From NCBI GenBank assembly GCA_025765595.1, contig JAIVFH010000034.1, positions 248,001 through 312,000 on the forward strand: a stretch of DNA of 64,000 nucleotides, read 5' to 3'. Below the pieces are notes generated by a model. It worked only from the letters and a program-made list of their open reading frames with translations. It searched no databases and was not told the DNA's origin. Shown here piece by piece: positions 33,171 to 46,280 of this stretch. The DNA is from Obelidium mucronatum. Taxonomy: Eukaryota; Chytridiomycota; Chytridiomycetes; Chytridiales; Chytriomycetaceae. The position numbers and the translations under genes are program-made. Each line of letters starts with the position of its first letter. The stretch's first letter is position 1.

Positions 33171-36100
33171 TCAAACACCATGAGAGTCACTCCTCTCCAC
33201 ATTATTTGCATCTCTCCCCGATGACCCAACCAACCACCCGAACCCACGAACCAGACCTCGAACATATCGGTCCTCTCCCTTCTTTTTCCGCCGTCGCCGA
33301 CGACCCCCGTTGGATATGGGATCTTGGTCGGTTTCATTGTCATCTTCTTCACTGTCGTCTTCATCTTGACTCGTTTCTCCTTCTCCGCCGCCGCCGCCTC
33401 CTCCTCCTCTTCCTCTTCCTGCTATTCCACTGTCCCCACCACTACCGTCGTCGTCATGTAACGGTATCGAACGAGGTAGTTGAGCACGCTCTAGATTTCC
33501 TGCGTCAGTGAAAGGCGTTGTCGATCTCGCAGTGTTGTGGTATAACGCAAGGTTGGGTAACGACGCTTGGTTATGCAGCCCATTTTGTTGATAGAGATGC
33601 TGGTGTTGCGGTTGATGTTGCTGTTGGTGATGGTGTTGGACCTGCTGTTGCTGTGGCTGCTGCTGTGGCTGCTGATGCTGTTGATATTGCGGTTGATGTG
33701 GAAGGGGTTTGAAGGGCGATTCAGGGGGCTGTTGATGAGGTTGATTGGGTTGTTGGAGGTTGTATCCTCCGACAATCACATCGACATTCGAAAGAGGCAT
33801 GGAATATCGGTAATTAGGATTAACTTGTTGTTGTTGCTGATGATGTGGCTGCTGCTGCTGGTGGTGCTGCTGGTGCTGCTGATCGTGTGCAAGGCCTTGC
33901 GGTTGGAAAGGGTTTGAGGTTTGATACTGATACATTGATGACGGTCGTTGTTGAGGCTGGAATGGATTAGCATTGTTTGCATTCAGCGGCCGGAATGGGT
34001 TTGACAGCTGTTCTGCTGGGGCGTCAACAGTGGTATGCATCATACCTGCTGCAGCAGGTACCAGAAAATGTGGTTCTATAGGAACTGGTCGACTTAAACT
34101 GATTCGGTTTGGACTTGTCCCTTCTAATTGTGCTGGAATTCTTCCCAAGCTGAGTCTATTGGAGCTCGTTATGCTATCTGGACTGAATTGACCCATTATT
34201 GATGATGGCCTTCCAAGACTGGCCGATGGATCATCCAAGTCTTGAAGAGACGTACTGTAACTAGCGGGATTCGACATTGATGCTCTTCGAGGGTTGTTTA
34301 CAGGATCATCAATACTTTGTTTGTTTTTGACGCGATGCCTGTGACGTGGGACAACTTGTGGGATAGTTCCCACAGAAGGTTTGGCATTCACAACCAAATC
34401 TTCAAAGTCCTTTTCCGATGCACGACTTTTAGCAGTTTTTGCAACCATGAAAGCAAATGGTACTTGAGGTGCAGGCAGGATGGACGAGCTTTCTTGGGCG
34501 TGTAGTGGTAGAGCACCACTACTTTTAGTCTCCGACATTCGTTTCAAACTCTTTGAACGACTTCCGTTTCCGCCGCCAAGTATACTCATTCCTGCTAGAC
34601 CGTTATACATTTTAGATAAGACGGTTTCTCCGTTGTTACGCCGGCGGCTTCGAGATGTACGTATATCATCCTCCGAAGAATCCACAACACCGCTCTCGTC
34701 ACCCCATGACAATTCATCTGTACTCTGCCCCCCACGAAGGGGACTGCGACCAGAATCATTGTATAAAGGTAGCTCATTTGTGACATCCAAATGATCAGAC
34801 GACAATTTCCCGCCGTGAGGAAGCAATGGTGCCGATTTCCGTCGTTCACTTTCTGTGGCGAAAACGAAAGCGCCAGGCATATTCACTTCTTTGGGATTAG
34901 TAGAAAATTCACTCCAGTCTTCAGTTGATAAGTTCCCCAAGTGCCCTATAACAAAAAAGTTTTGTTTGTAAAAGAAAAAACTCCCAATCTCCAACAAAAA
35001 CTAACCTGCAACATCTTTCCCCAACTTCAGATTCGATCCACTGCCGACACCACCTCCAACACCGCCGCTTCCTCCACCAAGACCACCTTCACCATCTAAA
35101 CTCGTCCCAGCAGTTGCCCCCAATTGCATAAATGGTCTAAACTTCTTCATTCCACGATTCACAGCGCGTTTGATACCTTTTTCTAAATCCGGAATCAATC
35201 TCCTATCCACTTTGACAATTTCATAATGGCTCTCTTCGTCAGGTGCGCTCCGATTGATATCCGCACCTCGGACATCATCCAAATCGTCAGAATCCCCTTC
35301 ATTGTCAAGATTAAAGTCGTCATGGTGATCTCCCTCAAAGATTTCGTCGCTTTCGCTATCCGGATTCACGTATCCAGCAATCGCTGTTCCCAAGAACGCA
35401 AGTCCAAACGCAGGACGCGTTGTTGCATTTGTTTGAAAATGATGATGATGATGGTGGTGGTGGTGGAGAAGTTCCCCTGACACACCGCTCGATGCGCCGT
35501 TTGGAAGATGGAGCCCTCTTCTGGATGTTAGCTTTTGTTTGGCTGTCGCAAGACGTGAGATTCCTATACGACCGATACCTTCACGCCCTAATGTGAGGGT
35601 GTTGGGGAGTTCAGGAGCAGCGACACGGGCTGGCGCGGTCCAGATAAGCGTTGTTAGTGATGGATTAATGGGCGCGATGACTGGTGGTAGTGCTGGTGAT
35701 GGGGGTTGCACATTTTGGGGCCAGTGTGGGCTTGCGAAAGCCGGATCCAGCAAGTGTGCCGACGGAGAGATGGCAATGCTTCCATCTGATGGGATTGAAA
35801 AGAATGGATTCACAGGGTGTTCATCAAGTTCAGAGGATTCGGGCGTTCCATGGGGGTGAGAAGTGAAGGCGGCGTTGGCCGACGCGAAGGGGTTAAAGTC
35901 TGTGCTGGTGAAGTTCATTGGAGAAGCTCTAGGGTTGCTATTGAATGGATTTCGCGGGTCTTGTGCATTTTTGGGATCGGGAATGGAGCCGAATACAACC
36001 AATGGCCCTTGCATTTTCGAGGAGCCAAATGACGTTTTTCCAGAACCAAAAGGATTTTTTCCGGATCCAAACGGATTGGGAGCACGCTGTTGGGGAAGAG

Positions 36101-37550
36101 TATTTCCGGGAAAGGGTTGTGGAACTTGTTGGTTCTGGTCGGGTGGTGCTTGATAGACGGGTTGCTGTGGGTATTGGGCCGAGGGTACTGAGCTTTCCGA
36201 ATCTTCTTCCATAAAAGAAGGAAGAGAATTAATAAGTCTCTTAAACTCTGGTAGTGAAAGCCGCTTCGAAGGGTCCAAGCTGAAAACACGTCGAAGAATA
36301 GAGTCAAATTCGGCAGATATCTTAAAATGATGCCGTAGAATATCAGGACGACTAGTCACATATATACTGAAAATCGGATCTGTCATCGTAGCTTCGAACC
36401 ACTGTTGAGAGATGTATGTGTTCGTTTGAGCATCAACGAAAGTTCAAAGCCAAAACCACCTACAGGATTCTTACTGAACAGAAGATTGACCAGCAAAATT
36501 CCAAGCGCCCAAACGTCAGAAGCAATAGGAGAATACCCTTTGGTTGGATCTGCAGTGGCACAGGCTTCAGGGGGGATATATCGAGTAGAGCCACAACCCA
36601 TTTCATAGCACCATGTATCTCGCGTCGCAAGCCCAAAATCAGTAATTTTTGCAGTGAGCGCAGCAACATCCAGTAGAATATTTTCAGGTTTCAAATCTCT
36701 ATGGTAATACCCTCGTGAATGACAATGCATCACCCCATCGCAAAGTTGACTGAAAACATCTTTGACGGCAAAATCCGGGAACCCTCCCTTTTGCATAATG
36801 GCTTCGTATAAATCTAAGTAGTGTGGCGCGTTAGAAAAAAAATTTTTTGCTTTGGAATTGCTGATCCAACACAATAATATAAGTGATTGCTGGTTTACCG
36901 ATTTGACAGAATTCCATAATAATCAAAAGCCATTCTGAAGTATCCACAGTTCGAATCAAGCGAATCACATTGGGGTGCCCATTCAAGTCTTCCATCGCAT
37001 TCACTTCCCGCTTTTGCATCGCCATCTTTTTCGGATCCGCGCCAGCCTTCATTAAACATTTAACTGCGCATTTTGAAGAAGTAGAGTAGTCGTAGCCCAG
37101 ATACACGTGGGCAAATGATCCTGTTCATTGGTTTCGTGGGGAAGTAAGTTCCTTTTTTTTTTTGCCAAAACCCCGAGAAGGCTCACCTTGACCAACGAAA
37201 TCCAAGAGTTTGATGCGATCGCTGTCAATTGTCATTCCGATTTCAAAGGGGGGTAGGGGTGCATCAGGTGAATCTTGGACAGGCTGTTTTGGGGCCGGAA
37301 GTTGGAAGTTGAACGCTGGCCTATTGGGACCAGCGGAATTCTGGTTGTTTCCAGCGTGTATCTGGATAGGAGCGGTGGCAGCTGGGCCTGTGGCCGTGAC
37401 AGGGCTCCTTACAAATGGATTTCCTGATTGCTGAAGGGGGTTGGCATTGGGTTGTAGCTGTTGCGGCTGCGGAGGGCGCAGCACTGGTTGGACTGGTCTG
37501 TTGGGCGATGCTTGGCTGGGAGGTGGTGCTGGCTGCCGAAACGGATTCAT
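33171..37550 (-). CDS. Ran1/Ksp1/Sks1-like Ser/Thr protein kinase with long disordered tail
   Basis: Five exons (37550-37187, 37120-36899, 36813-36464, 36401-35006, 34945-33171) sum to 1368 residues, all junctions in phase. After a Pro/Gln-rich start (MNPFRQPAPPPSQASP) the kinase domain runs from about residue 105 to 400: LLDFVGQGSFAHVYLG, AVKCLMK, HRDLKPENILLD, DFGLATRD, GCGSTRYIPPE and SDVWALGILLVNLLFSKNPW. The CGSxRYxPPE and LLxNLLFxKNPW motifs are typical of the fungal Ran1/Pat1, Ksp1 and Sks1 group, which link nutrients to growth and meiosis. The remaining 950 residues are low complexity: Pro/Gln/Asn, a 10-His run near 770, poly-Q in several blocks, and Gly runs. The 3' exon contains many CAG/CAA repeats, likely length-variable. 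Confidence 0.8.
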
Positions 37551-37605
37551 TGGTTGATGTGGCTCCTTCCACGTTATTATTTACAAAATACTGGAGTCTA
37601 TTTTT

Positions 37606-39812
37606 TTACTCTAATACACGGCCATTTCTTTCGAGCCGAAGCAAATGTAATTCAATGATACGTGCACTTTCGTCTACTAAATGCCAATACATGGCAATGT
37701 TTTGCGTCTTTTTGAGCATGGATGTGTGGGCCGATATCACATCTTGAACATCCTGAATATCCATTTCAATCGCTGTAAATAGATCGGCAGAGGATTCAGG
37801 AGGCAGCTTAATGAACGTTCGTTTCGCTGGTGTTACAGCTTCTTCTTTACTTATTGGCAAGAGAGGTGGAACCTAACAAGACAATAATGTAAATATTCAA
37901 ATTGCATTCATATATTAACACTTACTTCCAGGTAAAAACATCGAAACAGCAAATTTCCATTTATGGATTGGTCCTTGACAAATTGCATGCGCTGCTCGCA
38001 ATTAACGCGACTTTCGCCCCACAGCGGATACAAAAATTTCAAGTGCTTTGAAGCTTCGCTGGCGTGTTTCATTGCCCAACCTACAGCGAGTGATCGTGCG
38101 GTTGGAGCAGCTAAAGAAATCAATCCACCCGAATAATAATACGCGCCGTATGCCCCAACCGCTAATGCAGATCCACCAATTGTTACAGCCGCTGTCGTAA
38201 GGAGTGGTCTTTTGATTATGCTAGAAACTATTGAAGTTGATTCTTGATTTACGTTTGATTCTTGAATTGCTGTAACTTGTTGGGTATCCAGTTCGGCTGA
38301 AGGAAGCTTGGGGTCATCTTCTGTTATGCCAATATCCACCGATTCATCCACAAACAGAATATTTGCAAATTCAACTTCTGTGGATTCCATGCAGTCTCCA
38401 CCACCATTTGCTTCCAGTTCTTTTAAACGCGCTTCAATTGCATTCTGACGATCCATACTCTCCCGTTCAAGTTGATTTTTGCGGTCGGTTATCCTACCAA
38501 GTCGGGCTTCCAAAGAGTTGTCCAGAGGAGTAGTTTGGAACCCTTCCTCCTCCAACACAGTAACGACGGACGCCTTTATATGCAGCTCCTCCGTATTCCC
38601 CACACCAGCTTCTGTCACTTGAATTGCTTCATCACCATCGCCGTCACGCATTGGTTCCAATTCAGCATCGTCAGAATCCGAACCAACACCACCCCCAACA
38701 ACAACCAACGCACAATCCCTCTTTTTAATCACATTCCTCACTTTATTCACAGCAACAACCCCACTCGCCACCCCGGCCACCCCCAAAACCGCAGCAGACC
38801 CCACAACCCCAACGGCAGCCACAGACCCAACAGCCACAACCTCCATCGCACTCATAGCCGCACCCGTCGCCGCCGCCAACACAGTCCCACCAACAACAAC
38901 CGCCGCACCCGTGGGAACCTTCTCAACCGCCTTGGCAGTCGAATCATACAACGCGGCTCCATTGCTGTACACGGACTGAGCCCCACGATTCGCGAATTCA
39001 TATGCACCTGCTGCGATCCGCTGGGATTGCTGGAACGTCTGGTTGTCGGTAATTGATTTCGACGTTGCGTTTGAGAGCGCCAGGGCCGCCGCCGCCGCCG
39101 CCGCCGCCGCTGCGCTACTACCAGGAAGACTTGTGGCTGCCGATGGGATGGATGAGATTAGGGATGCAGAAGCTTGGAGAGCTGATGTGTGTAGCCGTGA
39201 TATCAAAGCATAGGAGGAAGCGGTGGTTGATGTGTATGTCGACAGGGCAGTGGAATACGCGGATTTCGATGCTGAAGAAATAGACTCGTATGCAGCTGCG
39301 CGAGACTCCTGAGACGGTAATTGTGCTTTTAAGGTGGAGGATAGTGAGGAAGGAACATCTGAAACAGTGTGTCGCGCGTGGAGGCCGTAAAAGGGGGAGT
39401 CGAATGAAATGACAGCGATTACATTGGCTTGCGTTCCTTTTCTGAGAGCTTTACTTTTGTTATTATAAATGACATGATCAGTTGCGGTCGCAAGTTACCG
39501 TCGATGGCGAGCAATCCACCCATTGAATGGCACAGGCATATAACCTGCTTGAAGCCTACAGATTCCGCATTCAAGAAATCCACCAGACTCGCAACAGCAG
39601 CTTCTGCTGAGTTCTTGCAATCAAACGATGGAAACATTTTTAGCGTTGTTAGCCGAGATGTACCACCAATGCCCTTGAGACTGGCGGCCACATCTGTTGG
39701 GAACGACGCAAAGGACGTTGACGATCCAAGGAAGCCCGGCACGAATCTAGTTGAAAAAGAGTTCAGAGAACGAGCGCAGAAGGTGTGCGTCGAACATTAG
39801 AAGAAGTGCCAT
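37606..39812 (-). CDS. Alpha/beta hydrolase (lipase-like), four exons
   Basis: Exons 39812-39796 (17 nt), 39746-39499, 39427-37926 and 37872-37606 sum to 677 residues. The tiny first exon gives MALLLIFVPGFLGSSTSF, which restores the usual first strand and the oxyanion-hole PGFLGS of this family. The nucleophile elbow is VICLCHSMGGLLAID, with Cys in place of the usual first Gly of G-x-S-x-G. Next comes VISFDSPFYGLH, the strand after the elbow. This matches fungal DUF676-type or YDR444W-like hydrolases. The long third exon adds Ala/Ser-rich sequence, three hydrophobic stretches (GAAVVVGGTVLAAATGAAMS; VAVGSVAAVGVVGSAAVLGV; a later AAVTIGGSALAVGAYGAYYY), and acidic linkers. The substrate is unknown; membrane association is likely. 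Confidence 0.72.
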
Positions 39813-39897
39813 GAGTTTGGTGATTTTTTTAATCAACAACCAAAAAAGGAATAAGAACAATCAGGACAGTAAAAAACGTGAGTTTTTATAAAGTCTT

Positions 39898-40744
39898 TCA
39901 ACGCACAAATCGAAGATAACTGAATGCCAATGCTCCAGCGGCCGAGAAAAGAGGAAACAAGGTTTTGAACAGGTCCCAGTTGAATCCTTCCAACAAGGTT
40001 TTGATGGTAGCCAGCTCTGACTCTATCTTGGCGTCAGCCTCCTTCATTCGTATGGCTTGTGCGTTCTTTTTTTTTGGTTTAAAGTATGAGTGGACGTACT
40101 TAGTCGGAAGTATTCAGACCGCGAAAGCAAGTAACCGCCTACAGCGGAACAAATAAAAACCTGTTCTTCTCTTATTCTCGACTTTTCCATAGACAATTCA
40201 AGCCTATTTGTTGTTTGTATCCGACGAAATTCTTCAGCAGACCTCAGCTAACCATTGGCATAAAAATATAACTATAAAATAAAAAATAAAAAACATCGAA
40301 AATATACCTGAAGTCTTTCAACGTCTGAAGCCAATCTCATAACCTCCGTCTTGAGAAGCATAAAGTCATTCTTTTCAACGAGCCCCAAATCCCCTCTCAG
40401 ACGATTAAAATCAATAGCGTTGCTAAAGACAATCTTGTCAAAGTCTTCACGCGAGATTGCTCTTGTAGTGAATTCAGCCGAGCTGTCAGGGAATAAGAGT
40501 GTGTAAGATTGTATGGATATATGATACAATGAATTGAAGATGTGGTGTGAATCGTGACACGCACGCACCTTTCGGTGACAACATCTGAGAGGGCGCGCAT
40601 GACTGCTTCCGCCGGCTTGCGATCCAGGGTACCCGACAGCTCCAGTTTCTCGACAAAAGCATATGTGTCGAAGCCATGGTGCATCGAGCGTCGAAAGACA
40701 GAGTTGAGGCGGAGCAGCGGCAGCCGTGTTTGGCGGTGGATCAT
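39898..40744 (-). CDS. Mitochondrial CCDC90/MCUR1-family (DUF1640) protein
   Basis: Four exons (40744-40569, 40482-40308, 40247-40161, 40065-39898) sum to 201 residues. The start MIHRQTRLPLLRLNSVFRRS is a typical mitochondrial targeting sequence. The body matches the family: HHGFDTYAFVEKLELSG, then EFTTRAISREDFDKIVFSN, a long coiled coil (RLRGDLGLVEKNDFMLLKTE...RREEFRR-like) and a C-terminal ELATIKTLLEGFNWDLFKTL followed by one membrane helix (FPLFSAAGALAFSYLRF). Family members (animal MCUR1, yeast Fmp32) sit in the inner mitochondrial membrane and are linked to calcium uniporter regulation, proline metabolism or cytochrome oxidase assembly. The last acceptor is preceded by an A tract rather than pyrimidines. 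The gene overlaps nothing and faces the PRL phosphatase on the same strand. Confidence 0.85.
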
Positions 40745-40810
40745 TTAATTTGTTTTTTGGTATAATTTATTATTTATTATTTTATAGATGGATAATATTT
40801 ATAAAATATT

Positions 40811-41531
40811 TTATTTTTTCTTGAACATTCCCAGAAAGCCGGCTGGCTTCTTGCTGCTGCTGCTCGCGACGGACGCCGACGAGGCGACGGACGGACGCGC
40901 GGACTCGGCGTCGGCACCCAGACTCTGCGACGAGGCGCGGAAGGCCAGGCCGAGCAGCGGCTTGCGGCGCGGCTTCGGCGGCGGCGGCGGCGGCTTGAGC
41001 CCGGCGCGCGCGTCGAGCAGCCACTCGAGCTGGCGCCGGTTGAAGGCGCCGCGCCGCCGCGAGCGCACAAACGCCGCCGCGTCCGCGCGGTCGACGCCGG
41101 CGTCCACGAGCACCACGGCTGCGAGCAGCGGCGCGCGCCCGACCCCCGACACGCAGTGCACCGCCACCGTCGCCGCCGGCCCGAGTCCGGCGACAAGCCC
41201 GCGGAACTGCTCGACCACGCCGTCCGGCGGCGCCGTGCCTGGCGAGCGTCGTTGGTCAGCAAACTGTCCGCAAACACCGGCGACCGCAAACTATAAACGC
41301 AAACTAACCATCCGCAAACGCCAGCGCATCCACCACCTGGATCCCCGCCTCTTCGAGCGCCCGCGCATCGTACGTCGGCTCGCACAGCCGGATCAGGTGC
41401 GTCACATTCATCTCCGTAAACACTGGCAGATAGTTTTCTACTAGCAGCTCCTCCGACGGCGGGCAATCTGTAATGATGACTCGGACTGGGCACTGTGGGT
41501 GGTCGATGATTGCATGTTTTGTATGGGACAT
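40811..41531 (-). CDS. PRL (PTP4A)-type protein tyrosine phosphatase
   Basis: Two exons (41531-41309 and 41238-40811) encode 216 residues. The N-terminal part has VRVIITDCPPSEELLVENYL and the general-acid loop region VVDALAFADGTAPPDGVV. The active-site loop is HCVSGVGRAPLLAAVVLVDA (C-x5-R), followed by RRRGAFNRRQLEWL, which aligns with the RRGAFNxxQL block that is diagnostic of PRL phosphatases. After residue 155 a proline run and a basic, Ser-rich tail end GFLGMFKKK. Animal PRLs end in a farnesylated CAAX box, which is absent here, so membrane targeting, if any, must rely on the basic tail. Animal PRLs bind CNNM magnesium transporters; that partner is not visible here. Codon 3 and GC content are very high in the second exon. 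Confidence 0.82.
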
Positions 41532-41773
41532 TTTTTTTTCTTATTTATTTACTTGATGGATAAAAATAAAATAATTCAATATATTTATAAATATTACAAA
41601 AAGATTTATTTTTGATTTCAACTTTATACGGGAAAAGAACTGAAAAGAAAGCGAGCTGCACACAGGAAAGGTGTAAATGTAACCCTCTATTTGCCAGTAG
41701 ACCACCTATAAATAACCCAGCAAGTTTTTTTTTTTAGTGTTTCAAATGTTTAACGACCCAGCCAGTTTGTTGG

Positions 41774-44227
41774 TTACCTTGTAGGGTGCATCTGGAGCCC
41801 AGCGATATCTGGATTCACGCTTGCTGGGAAAACTAGAAGGTGCAGCATTGTTGTTAAAAAACGGTTCAACAACAACCAAAAAATAAAAATAAAAATAAAA
41901 GGCCTTACAGATTCGCAAAACCAGAATTCTAACGGACGCATAAATAATAATGTAGATTCCAAATGCAATTCCAATCAGCCAATACAATGGACTAAAGTAT
42001 TGAGAAGTGTTGAAAATAGCTACACGCCCATTTGGTTAGTCCCAGTTGACTTTTAGCTTTCAAACGAAAAAAAACCCCCTCACTTGTCACTCCTGGGGTG
42101 TAAACAATGAATGCAGCGAACAATCCACCAGTTATCACACTAAAGAACGACTTTGGGTTGCTGAGGACATACATCCCAAACGGTAGTGTTGTTTTGCATT
42201 TGCAAGCAAACAAGTTGAAACATTGTTGAATCATCAGACTTGAACCCAAAATGGTATAGTGGATAAGTTAACTAAGAAAACAAAAGAGTATAACGCATTT
42301 TGTACCAGAAGTAAAACGCTGATTGTGCCTGAGCTAACGCTTCCACTTGCAGAGCTTCAGTCTAAACAACAATTAGAACCAAAAATTAAAGATTCTTCTC
42401 TCTCTCTCATTTGATAACAAAAAGAAGCTATATACCAATACAACTCCATATTCGTTAACATATGTCGGCGCACCCGACAAAAAGTATCCTGGATTTTCAT
42501 TCTGCATAAACCTTGCCGTGTACGGTGTAATCTTGAAAATAGTTCCATCTGCAGCTGCGCCCGCAAACAAAACCACAAAAAAGGCAACCGCACAACCAAT
42601 AAACTCGATCGACCCAAACTCAACATACGCCCACATCAACGCATTGGTATCCACCATGATTTCACCTTCTGGTTTCTCCATTTTACGTTTCCAGTACCGC
42701 GCCGTAAAGATTTGCTTGAAAAAGAGTGCCACGGATTCAACAAACGACATTTCATGGTGCGTGTCATCGCCAGGTGTCTGCCCTCTTTCCTCCGCGTCTT
42801 CTGCATTGCGTTTACGCAGTCTTTCGATAGATTCTGGGGACACTGGCTTACGTGGGGGGACCTTCATCAAAAAGTTGGATTCAGACGGCTCCCAGGCATA
42901 CGAAAGCGAAGCCAACAATTCGAACCCGAGATCCACGACAAGGATTTGGAGGGGGTTGATCATAGTGGGGAGAGGCGCTACAACCCACAGGATGAAGGGC
43001 ATTACTTCTGGGATGGTGTGTGTGACAGTGTATTGGACGCATTTCTTGAGGTTGGCGAAAATGAGGCGGCCTTCCTTGATTCCGCGGACGGTGGAGGCAA
43101 AGTTGTCGTCGAGGAGAATCATGGAGGCGGCTTCTTTACTCACGTCGGAGCCGGAAAGGTTCATGGCGATACCCAAGTCGGCTTTTTTCAGAGCAGGGGA
43201 GTCGTTGACACCGTCTCCGGTGACTCCGACAATGTGGCCCAACGATTGTGCGTGTTTTACAATTTGGAGTTTGTGTTTTGGACTTGTACGTGCGAAAATG
43301 ATCTTCAAAGGAGAAAAAAAACAGTAAAAAGCAAAGAAGATAAAAAAGGTGTCAATAATAAGGATGTTGAACGGCGGTGCTTTTGAGACTCACCTCATCT
43401 TTGGAAAAGATATTGTCCCAATCGGCAGGTGTCAAATCATCAATCTTCTCTCCGTGAATGACAATGGCGTGGATTTCGTCTTCCGAGATGGTCTTGATAT
43501 CCCGGCCAGTCTTTTTCGCATGTAGTTCTTTCGTGTCTGAGAGCATGAGGTTGATTTTGCGGCCAATGGCTTCGGCAGTAAGTGGGTGGTCTCCAGTAAC
43601 CATCATAATCTTAACTCCGGCTTCGCGACAGTGTCCAATGGCTTCACGGACACCGTGCTTTGGCGGGTCTTCCAAACTAGCCAATCCAACAAATGTCAAT
43701 CCCGTCTATAAAATACGGCGAGAAAGAAAAATTAGCACCATATTGAAACTAAAAGAGCCGAATGAAAACGCGTCTTACCGACGGATACGTCTTTGGTTCT
43801 TTTGTGAATACAAAATCAACAGGGTACTGATCACCAGGCAACTCCAACATGGCGAACGCAAGAACACGATGCCCCTTCCCAGCCATATACTCATACTTGT
43901 TTGTAAACTCATCCTGATGCTCTTTCTCCATGGGAATCGCTTTCCCATCCTTCAAAATGGATGTGCAGATACGGAGGATACGCTCAGGCGCTCCCTTCAT
44001 AAACAGCGTCAATGAGCCGTTTGCGTGTGCCTTCTTGTGGATGGCCATGTGCCACTTGTTTTCAGAGTTGAAGGGGATTTCAAAGACTTTGGGGTACATG
44101 TCTCCGAGCTTGTCAATGTCCAAGAGCTTTTGGGCTGCGAAGCGGAAGAGACCGGATTCGGTGGCGTCACCGGTGATGGTTCTTTGGTCGACGGGGACAT
44201 CTGTACGGTCAAATCTAATGAAAATAC

Positions 44228-44269
<42 letters not shown>

Positions 44270-45924
44270 TCAGTGTTGTCTTTTTTTTCGTCGGCTGGAA
44301 AAGGGGGAAAAAAAAAAAAGAAGGACGTCAAGCTAAAAATCTCACCTGGCCCGCGAACACAGTGCAGAAATATGTAAAATTTCTTGAATACCACTCGCTT
44401 CAAAGTCAAATGGTGCTTCTCCAGGAGGCAAGTTGGAGGAGGAAACACCGGCACTGAACAGCTTTAAACCACACCAGAAATTGGTTGCAGTCATTTGGTT
44501 CATGGTCAAAGTTCCAGTTTTGTCGGTAGCAAGCAATGTGATAGCCCCCAAGGTTTCTACACCTCGAAGGTCCTTGACCAGTACCTGCTGTCCTGCCATA
44601 CGCTGGGCTGCAATGGTCAAAAGCATGGTGATTGTTGCGGGAAGTCCCTGTGGAACCCATGCAACGAGGACACCAATGGCAAAGTTGAGGGAGTACGCAA
44701 TTTTACCGGTTTTGACTTGAGCAATAGCAAAGAAAATGATGGCTGTGACAATGGCGACTGTTCCGATGGTTGCCACAAAATTGTTGATTCTTGGTGGTTG
44801 TAAGAGGTGAGTACAGGGTTTATGAAAAATATCCGCGGTAGTTCAGATATAACTTACTCTGTTGTCATTGGACTTGGTGCCTTCTTTTCTCCTTGTGTCA
44901 GTCCAGCGATTTGACCAAGAACGGTGTTGTCACCACATCGAATCACAACTCCGTAGCATTCTCCATTAACAGCCAATGTTCCATTGAAAGCCAAATTAGT
45001 GGCTTCTAATGGGCTGTGCATTGAGTTGGTTGGCATTCTATCTTGTGGTTCGGCTTCTCCCGTAAGGGAAGAGTTATCAACTTTGAAGTCCGCGGCGTGG
45101 ATCACGTAAATATCTGCCGGCAGTTTGTCACCCATTCGGACAAACACTATGTCACCGAGAACCAGTTCTGCTGCAGGCATATTTTTAAGATTCCCGTCAC
45201 GAACCGCTTGACTTTTTGAAGGAATCATGTTCTGAACAAAGAAAGATACCAAACTTGAGTGAAGATTTTTGGGTAATAGACGGTAGAAGGGAAAATCTAA
45301 CCATGAATCCAGCAAGTGCTTTCTCACTCGCAAGAAGCTGCCAAAATTCAATAAACGCGTTCAAAAGAGAGACTCCGATCAAAATTGCTCCAATGTAGAT
45401 CTGTATTTAAATGGGGGGTTATAACAACAACAGTAATTAGTTTTTGAACGAACCGCAATAATTCCATTTCCAATCGGATCGATGGCTATTCCAAAGCAGG
45501 GTTGATTATTTTGAACGCGTGATTTATGATTGATTTTTTTCTTGACTCACCATACACAACAAACTGGGCGATTCCACAAAAGACAAGCAGTAGATTGAAA
45601 ATATTCATCAAGCACTCGATATACAGAAAAAGCGGTGACTTTTTCTTTGGCGGCGACAGGATGTTAGGACCATTTTCTTCGAGCCGTTTTTTTGCGTCTG
45701 TCTCTGTCAATCCCTTACTGCTCTGCGGTTTTGAGGGATCAAAAGAAGTCTTATGGCGATCCATCAGTTGCTCAAACGAGAGCATATGCTCGTCCTGTAG
45801 TTTAACAGCCGCGATGGATATCGTCAATCGATCAAGATTTCATGAAAAGATAAAAAACGTTCTTCTTGGTGGTGCTCCTACTTACGATATCGAGCTTCTT
45901 GTTATCTTTCTTAGTCTCTGGCAT
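41774..45924 (-). CDS. Na+/K+-type P-type ATPase alpha subunit, copy A
   Basis: About eleven or more exons; the first ones are 45924-45886, 45794-45551, 45485-45454, 45400-45302, 45231-44858, 44789-44346, 44214-43779, 43705-43394 and 43302-42436, then small exons to the stop at 41774 (end GLQMHPTR). It is a type II P-type ATPase with all catalytic motifs: TGEAEP (dephosphorylation loop), [14 protein letters not shown] (phosphorylated Asp), the nucleotide-binding [19 protein letters not shown] and [26 protein letters not shown] and the M5 sequence TIPEVMPF place it in the Na+/K+ (IIC) group. Ten membrane helices can be counted. In M4 the usual PEGL is PQGLPATIT. No beta subunit gene is nearby. 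The intron at 44215-44345 holds a 37-nt A run (T in the transcript). Confidence 0.88.
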
Positions 45925-46280
45925 ATTTGTCAATCAGGAGGCGTAGCCTTTGGGGAATGACAAAAGACAGAGTGGGTCGACAGGGGACGCGGGGGGTGAA
46001 ATGTGTTTTTGTTTCGCGTACACGGAATCAAAGAAAAATTGTGACAATCCCAGAAATTGCCAATTTCATACCGAAAATAAAGGTAGGGAAGTATTGAAAA
46101 AAGAAATAAATTAATTGAATCCTGAATCCTGGCAACAGAATCGAAATGATATTTTGGTCAGTTCTGAACAAATGAAGTCCCTGAATTTGATCCGATCCTA
46201 TTTTCCAGTCGACCATCTTATCAAATCCGTATGAAAGAGAGTTAACATAGAATGATATCATTTATATACCTGAAATTTCC
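45925..46280. other. Spacer between tandem ATPase genes
   Basis: This 356-bp gap holds the promoter of copy A and the 3' flank of copy B (both minus strand). It is AT-rich; a short open stretch on the minus strand with no coding character is not annotated. Confidence 0.4.

Noticed and set aside
32803..33174. Minus-strand frame inside the MITE-like element ending KLKTPVQ
   Set aside because: Low-complexity Phe/Lys runs, no supporting start or splice sites, and it spans the element border.
33600..33900. CRISPR-like short repeats
   Set aside because: They are CAG/CAA glutamine codon repeats in the kinase tail without spacer structure.
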